DNA from: Elymus sibiricus
Taxonomy: Eukaryota > Streptophyta > Magnoliopsida > Poales > Poaceae
Length of the DNA: 64,000 nucleotides
Reading direction: 5' to 3'
Assembly: GCA_039707655.1 (NCBI GenBank)
Contig: CM077672.1
Span: 454,438,390 to 454,502,389 of the forward strand
In this document: positions 58,716 through 64,000 of the stretch, one piece after another
How positions within the stretch are numbered: the stretch's first letter is position 1
Layout of the letters: each line of letters opens with the position of its first letter
The notes under the pieces: generated by a model
Database searches by the model: none
What the model was told of the DNA's origin: nothing
The model's input: the letters and a program-made list of their open reading frames with translations, nothing else
Position numbers and translations under genes: made by a program

Positions 58716-59119
58716 TGACCATTGTACATGCCACGTGTGAAATTATACTCACCTATTGTGGAAGTTTGTTTATTCTTTGAACAAGATGGACCAACTTTAG
58801 CACAAACAAAATTATAGACTATGAACATGAATCTTAATTGGCCACACAAACATTAAATGGAGAGCCAGACATTATACAGGGACATAGACATAAACAGAGA
58901 TCACTTGCTACAACGAATGATCGTATCATTCCCAGACCGAGCAAACCGTCAATTAATGTAAACATTGTTGATCAAGATCGAATCTACTATAGGCCCAACA
59001 GCATGTTGGCCAGGGATGTAGTACATTGTCGCAAACAAACTCAGATCTCTAACATTAATTGGCAGGCTGAACAAGCAAAAGCACAGCAAAACTACAATGA
59101 ATTAAGCTGATGGGATCTA
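58716..59119. other. No recognised gene
   Basis: This is AT-rich DNA between the Mutator-like element and the unrecognised exon. I see no motif or paired ends. Confidence 0.4.
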
Positions 59120-59390
59120 CTACAGACCCGACAAGATGGCGGCCATGGATGTAGGTGACGGCGGCCACGGCATCATGCTGCACATCCAGATCATCTCAGG
59201 TGAGAAGGCTGGACAAGGCAAGCCGTAGATGATCTCGTCGGCCGAGGGCTCCTGGGGCTCTGGCTGCGTTCCCTCCTCCATCTGGTGGTGTTGGTTGTTT
59301 CGGTCTGCGGTGATGCTCTGCACGAGCCCGGCGGCTTGCTCGTCCGGCTGAGCTGCAGCTTGTTGGCTTTTCGCCCACAGGATCGATCAC
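59120..59390 (-). pseudogene. Unrecognised terminal exon (relative of 34,975-35,340)
   Basis: The minus frame reads KSQQAAAQPDEQAAGLVQSI, then TADRNNQHHQMEEGTQPEPQ and ADEIIYGLPCPAFSPEMIWM, and ends MAAILSGL with a stop. The Gln-rich, acidic composition suggests the C-terminal exon of a transcription factor, but I recognise no family. The exon with IYGLPCxAFSxEM recurs at 35.0-35.3 kb. About 59,400-59,730 holds no further gene. Confidence 0.4.
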
Positions 59391-60642
59391 ATCAAAACAC
59401 ACGAACACACGTGATAAACACTTTTAGCCAAGGGTGCGTCTCGCACCCTCTAATTCCTCTCTTTATTGATTTTCTGTTTTCTCCCAGTGTTACAAATCTT
59501 GCAGCCCTGATGTGTATATATATACACACAAGGCCACGACCCACGTGAACCAAGTCCTACACGGACAAGCTACCTGGTCTAAATAGAACTCACGCTAACA
59601 TAAGGAAAATCTACACCGACCTATCTATACTTTCCTATATTACTAGTACTACTAATTATCCGGCAACCTTGATCACGCTTATACTAATCCTAACCGAACA
59701 CAACTAGTACCCACAACACGCAGACATGATTGGATTACTCCAACACAGCTGGCAGTGCGGCTAGATCGTCTCCTGGCCCAACCATGACGATGTCCTCGTT
59801 GTGATATAAGCTAGGGAATTCTTGTTCCACGTTGTGGAAGAAGTTGCTAGGCAGCGGAGGCGGAGCAGATCCCTCCATCTCTTGCACCTCCGGCTGAGCT
59901 GCCGGCACCATGGCCCAACCATGACAGAGTTGTTCTGGTATAAGCCATCCACGTTGTCGAAAACACTTGAGCTACTGCCGTGTCTGGGTCACCTCCATAG
60001 CAGCCGTCTACACCTTCCTCGGACGCCATGTGGGGCTGGAGTTTGTCCAACCCTGTTGCGTCCAACTGATTTTCATCTGCACTAGAGTGGTGATGGTAGT
60101 CGTCGGCGTCCTCTGTCGTCGTGGCGGCACCGAGGCTCTCTGCCGGCGGTGGGTGTTGGTCTTGGTCAACCGTGCGCCACGGCCGCGCGCTGGCGGTAGT
60201 ATCCTCGGGGTGGCCGCAGGCCGCAGCCTTCCTCTTCCTCTTGGAGTTGACTAGGAAAATTGCCCGTGCGTTGCAACGGGAGATAATTCACATACTCCTC
60301 TGTCCAATGGCACGGACACCTGGTGCATCGTCTGTCCATGATTCTTTGGGATTCCGCTTTAGAGACATCGAGGGCCCTCAGATTAAAACTCAAGTGAACT
60401 GTCCTCAATAGACCCCCAATTCACCGATTCTCCATCACCTCGTTTTCTCCAAAAAAGCACCACGCCGGCAAGAACTTCCAACCGGCCGAATCCCAGGTCA
60501 GTCCATGGTGGCAAATCGGAGCACGGATCGATGGTGATGCTGCTCGGTCAGAAAAGCATGCCTTCTATCTTATCTTACACGCTAGTATTTACACTAATAC
60601 AATTTTAGAAAAAAAATTAAAAAAAAAGTATTTACACTAATA

Positions 60643-60877
60643 CTACCTCCATTCCCTTATACAAGGCCACTTCGTTTTTTGTGTCAAACTTTGACTTATA
60701 ATTTTGGTCAACAAAATATGGATTATATGTCATAAAAATATATCATCGAAAAGTTCTTTGAAATGTGTATCCAATAACATACTTTTTGTGGCATATAACT
60801 CACTTTTTGTTGGTAAAACTAATGGTCAAGTTAGATATAAAAATATGAAATGGCCTTGTATGAGGGAATGGAGGGAG
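60643..60877. mobile_element. Stowaway MITE nested in the Helitron (235 bp)
   Basis: CTACCTCCATTCCCTTATAC and its inverse GTATGAGGGAATGGAGGGAG have TA on both sides (60,641-60,642 and 60,878-60,879). Inner arms with ggccac/ggcctt and gacttataattttggtcaa are partly complementary. Confidence 0.85.
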
Positions 60878-62123
60878 TACAATAATACCCACGTAAGTCT
60901 CCTTTAAAACCCATGAATAGAAAGAAAATAGAGAAAGAAGAAAGGAAACCAGGTGTAAAGCATATACGACTGAAAAAACACGGAAAAAATTGCAAGCACA
61001 AACTAATAGCTCGGCCAAACACTGAAACACAAACCCCACCTGTCATTCAACCATGCCTAATTTCTAGGTGCAACGGACATGTACATATATATAGCCATGT
61101 ATTCCTTCTTATCCCATCATCATCGTCTCCCGTAGGTTCCTTTATATTCTCTCTCCTCGCTCACCTCGGCCAGCTCCGGCTCTAGCTATATTGGTTGACT
61201 TTTTCTCTTGAAATGAGATATGAGAAGAGCAGCCGGTGGTGGAGCGTGTGAGGCCGGCATGTTCTTTGCCAATCTTGACGCCGCATGCATGGAAGGTGTC
61301 GCCGCCCCCGACGCTGTCTTAACCTCGTTCTCTCGCTGTGAGCTGGCCGGCCGGCGCCGTCCTCTGCCCCAGCCATTAGGCAGAACCGAATCCATCCGGC
61401 CAGCCGGTCCCGACGTCGTACTTCGCACGGCTCTCCCGGCCACTGCTGTTAGAGGCCCACTTCTCTATGCAGTCCACAATCTCCTCTTCCAATTATCGAG
61501 CAGAGCTTGCAATCATGTTTTTATGATGCAGCGTGCCCCAACACAATTTCCTCTTCCTTTAATGACCAGCCCACAATCATCTTCCTTTAATTACAATCAA
61601 GCTTCCCCACAAATCCCCAGCTTCCACGTTGGTGCAAGTTGCACACACGTATTTAAACTGGTACTATTGAATCTATTGGAGCGAGGTGGTACTAAGACAC
61701 AAAAACAAACTTGTTCGGTTGGTTGTAGCCCTACAGATTACATGAGAGGTCGCGAGGTCGATCCTTCGTACAGACAAAACACGCGCTGATATTTTTTCAC
61801 CTCCCAGTGTAGGTGGGCCGGCGGCCATGCGAGAGAAAAAAGGCTACACGCTTTGGGCCCGTAGGCTTGTCTCAGAAGAAAAAGGCCACACGCGTCTTTG
61901 ACTTACAGGCAGGATTATATAGATAGATTAGTACCACCTCGGATATAGAAAATAATACGGGCGAAGTGAACGGACGACGGACGGACGAAAAACGGAAGAA
62001 ATTAGTACCACCTCGTACGTGAGCAAAATAGACGGACGGACCGCCAGTACGTGACCAAAACTAACGAAAAAAACTAATCGCGGGACGAAACCAAGAATAT
62101 CACCTTGCTTTATTAGTAGGTAG

Positions 62124-62169
62124 TAGGTATAGATATAGATATAGATATAGATATAGATATAGATATAGA
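62124..62169. repeat. (TATAGA)n hexamer run at the Helitron 5' end
   Basis: About seven uninterrupted tatagatatagat units sit at the extreme 5' end of the Helitron, against the NAC coding sequence. Read in the NAC frame they give alternating Ile-Tyr. Confidence 0.85.
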
Positions 62170-62713
62170 TTGTCGGATCGGACGGGAGGATCTTGCAGAG
62201 CACGAGGTCGCTGCCTCCGTGCTCCTCGGAGATGCCGTACTCGTACATGATCCACCCGGCCCTCACGTTTTTGCCGGACTCGCTGTCCTTGACCATGTAG
62301 GAGAAGTCCTGCACGTATCCGCCGACGACGCTTCCTCCCTCCACCGGCTTCGCGCGATGCTCTGAGTGCCAGTGCTTCCCGACCACGCCGTCGATCGTGC
62401 GCGGCTTCCTGGTTGCGCCGCCGCGCGCGTTCTTCTTGCGGCCACCAGGGTGGCGCACGCGAGAGAAGAAGTACCACACGGGTTGCTTGTGGACGCCCTG
62501 GCCTTTGCCGGTGCCAGGAGCCTTTTGGAACGCGCGGGCCAGCTGCTCCGGCTCGGCGGAGTAGACGTCGGCTTCGTGGATGAAGCGGCCGGTGGCGGCA
62601 GGGAGGGGCTCGCCGGCGATCTTGCGGCGCAGGTACAGGTCGGTGAGGTCTTTGTGCTGCGGGCTGAAGGTGACGCCTGGTGCAACCTCGACATCACGGC
62701 GAGAAGTAGCCAT

Positions 62714-62895
62714 CGTCGAGTACTTTCCGACCGGCCGCTTGATCGATCTGCTTGGATCGGAAGACGCTCGCGTAGTTCCGATCGTCTCGACTGGGGTCCC
62801 GGCGAGCGAGCGAGCGAGCGACTTCTCTTCTCGTTGGGATGTAGTTGTAGAGGACGTACGTGGGTGAAGCCCCTTCCTTTTCTGCTATATATATG
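62714..62895 (-). promoter_or_regulatory. NAC gene 5'UTR and TATA region
   Basis: A TATATATAT stretch (62,886-62,894) lies about 175 bases upstream of the ATG, with a (GCGA)n run at 62,802-62,820 in the presumed 5'UTR. These are candidates only. Confidence 0.4.
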
Positions 62896-62953
62896 TGTAT
62901 GTGTACGGCAATACGTACGTGGCACAGTGTCAAGCTCGGTTTGGGTGTCCTAG

Positions 62954-63384
62954 CTAATTGTTAAACACCTTGGGTGACCGCTAAGCAAGTTTTCAGATGA
63001 TTCCAAACACCTCCGGTTTGACATCTATTTATTTCAGAGTGATCTAAAACGCTTTTATATGGATTTACGGAGGGAGTAGTTTGTCGTTTTCTATTAGATT
63101 ATAGCTTATCATGCATCAATTAGTAACTTATATCAAACCCATAAATAATGTCTGAAATTTCCGAGATACTTTGGAAAATTAAAGGGTCCTTCCATCCACT
63201 TCAGAAAAAAAAAACCGTCACTGAGGAAAAAGAAAACCTGGACACATGCCACCTCGCCATCCCAACATGCATGGAAAAAGCTTTCATTCTTAGCTGAGCT
63301 CAACTATTTTTATTTATTTCAACATGCACTTATTCTACCTCATCATATATGCCACCTCATTAGAGGCCTACCATAACATGCATG
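62954..63384. other. Intergenic; single Stowaway end
   Basis: A lone ttacggagggagta at 63,065-63,078 looks like the right end of a Stowaway MITE whose left end is lost. The rest is AT-rich with no gene. Confidence 0.35.
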
Positions 63385-64000
63385 AGACCGGGTTAATGTT
63401 GTACAGGCCATTCTCGCGTTGTTTGGTAACGCCTCCGGTTTAAGGACGAACGTGACCAAGTCAGTGGCATACCCAATAGCATATTGACATGCAACCATTG
63501 CTTGCTAATTTCGGAGGGGTGCTGGGAGCCTTCCCATGTCAGTACCTCGGGCTGCCCCTAGGGGTCCGGAAGCCAAGGAGGGTGGAGTTACAGCCTATGC
63601 TCGATAAAATTGCAAACAGGTTATCTAATAGAAAGGGGAGGATGATGAACCGTATGGGAAGACTGGTGTATATCAATTCTGTGGTCACGGCCATGGCTAC
63701 TTACTACCTAACGACGTTCCAACCGGATAAGTGGCTGATCAGAAAAGTGGATAAATTGAGGAAGAACTTTCTTTGGGAGGCGGAGGATGGGAACATTGGT
63801 GGGAAGAGTTTGGTTAACTGGAAACAGGTTTGCACTCCCAAACGGTATGGCGGCCTTGGAGTGAAGAACATAGAATGTTTTAGCAGGGCTTTGAGGCTTC
63901 GTTGGGAGTGGTTTAGATGGGGGGAAGAGGACAGACCGTGGAAGGGCTCGGAGACGCCCTGTGATTCGATGGACAAACAGTTGTTCGCTAGCTGCACCAA
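63385..64000 (+). pseudogene. LINE reverse transcriptase C-terminal region, runs off the window
   Basis: Frames give VNVVQAILALFGNASGLRTN, then after a shift FPCQYLGLPLGVRKPRRVEL, QPMLDKIANRLSNRKGRMMN, RMGRLVYINSV, and WKQVCTPKRYGGLGVKN with ALRLRWEW. This is the thumb/connection region of plant LINE ORF2 (YLGLPLG..., LS..GR..L..SV...YY.., W..VC.PK..GGLGV). At least one stop or frame change lies near 63,475-63,510. From 63,597 to the window end the frame is open. Confidence 0.8.

Larger units (their letters stand above)
60251..62169 (-). mobile_element. Helitron (1,919 bp) inserted in the NAC gene
   Basis: On the minus strand it starts TCTATATC at 62,169 and ends with hairpin CCCGTTGCAACGCACGGG, then CAATTTTC and CTAG at 60,251. 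It lies exactly between host A (62,170) and host T (60,250), the Helitron target. No Rep/helicase frame is visible, so it is non-autonomous. The interior contains a Stowaway MITE and a 189-codon plus-strand frame at 61,220-61,789 with no recognisable domain, which I do not call a gene. Confidence 0.82.
59847..62713 (-). pseudogene. NAC-domain transcription factor split by a Helitron
   Basis: The gene begins at ATG 62,713 (MATSRRDVEV). The N-terminal part (residues 1-181, 62,713-62,171) is a NAC DNA-binding domain with subdomain-like motifs PGVTFSP, YLRRKIAGEPLP, FIHEADVYSAEPEQLA, VWYFFSRVR, GVVGKHWHSEH, GWIMYEYGISEEHGGSDLVL and CKI. A Helitron occupies 60,251-62,169. Joining 62,170 to 60,250 makes codon 182 (ATC) and continues in frame with NSKRKRKAAACGHPEDTT, a basic cluster like a nuclear signal, to a stop at 59,847: 315 residues in all. 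NAC proteins are plant transcription factors that bind CGT-type sites as dimers. The region beyond residue ~280 also has a better-looking alternative frame (FDNVDGLYQNNSVMVGP, and PSLYHNEDIVMVGPGDDLAA to 59,735), which suggests small frameshifts. With the Helitron in place, reading runs into TATAGA repeats. Confidence 0.78.

Noticed and set aside
61220..61789. A 189-codon plus-strand frame in the Helitron
   Set aside because: No recognisable domain, low-complexity composition and no splice or promoter context; possibly chance.
61928..62170. Extension of the NAC frame through IYIYIY to a stop at 61,928
   Set aside because: This part is read from the TATAGA repeat and Helitron sequence, not from the NAC gene. 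The true continuation lies beyond 60,250.

Overview
The window looks like a gene island in a large grass genome, most probably Triticeae (wheat, Aegilops or barley type). The evidence is plant intron-exon genes with GT/AG borders, a calreticulin gene, a grass-type NAC gene, many Stowaway MITEs with CTCCCTCCGT termini and TA target duplications, Copia elements, Helitrons, a PIF/Harbinger element and a Mutator-like element. No prokaryotic or CRISPR features are present.

Layout. 0.8-2.6 kb: a Harbinger-type element carrying one proline/glutamate-rich ORF. 4.3-13.6 kb: copy A of an F-box gene whose 3' end is derived from NASP (the SIM3/Hif1 histone H3-H4 chaperone), with a damaged Copia element in its 3' flank. 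13.8-16.5 kb: a complete 13-exon calreticulin gene on the minus strand, the best intact gene here. 18.6-24.2 kb: a LINE tail, a truncated eEF2 minigene and a second orphan copy of the eEF2 promoter/5'UTR. 24.3-27.9 kb: LTR-derived repeats. 27.9-34.9 kb: F-box/NASP copy B, 5' truncated, with a fragment of a SNU23/ZMAT2-like gene downstream. 35.4-40.8 kb: a nearly full-length Copia element with both LTRs. 41.9-44.3 kb: an apparently perfect 1,199 bp tandem duplication. 44.2-54.6 kb: F-box/NASP copy C, the most complete, with six introns and a hAT element inside its first coding exon. 56.3-58.7 kb: a PP2-like fragment and a long-TIR Mutator-like element containing gypsy and organelle-like DNA. 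59.7-62.7 kb: a NAC transcription factor gene split by a Helitron. 63.4-64 kb: a LINE reverse transcriptase fragment running off the edge.

The most unusual content is the F-box/NASP family. In all three copies one exon runs in frame, or nearly so, from an F-box-type protein into the first TPR region of NASP, followed by NASP-like exons. With its hAT element removed, copy C reads as one frame of 808 codons plus stop across seven exons. Copies A and B share a collapse that removes the TPR exons. Each copy is damaged in a different way: a frameshift in A, loss of the F-box in B, and the hAT insertion plus a late frameshift in C. The window therefore records the decay of a chimeric family that would have joined an SCF substrate adaptor to a histone-chaperone module.

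The second strong observation is the NAC gene. A Helitron sits exactly at an AT dinucleotide, and reading across the empty site restores an open frame of 315 residues. All identifications come from reading the translations and repeats by eye; no database search was run.
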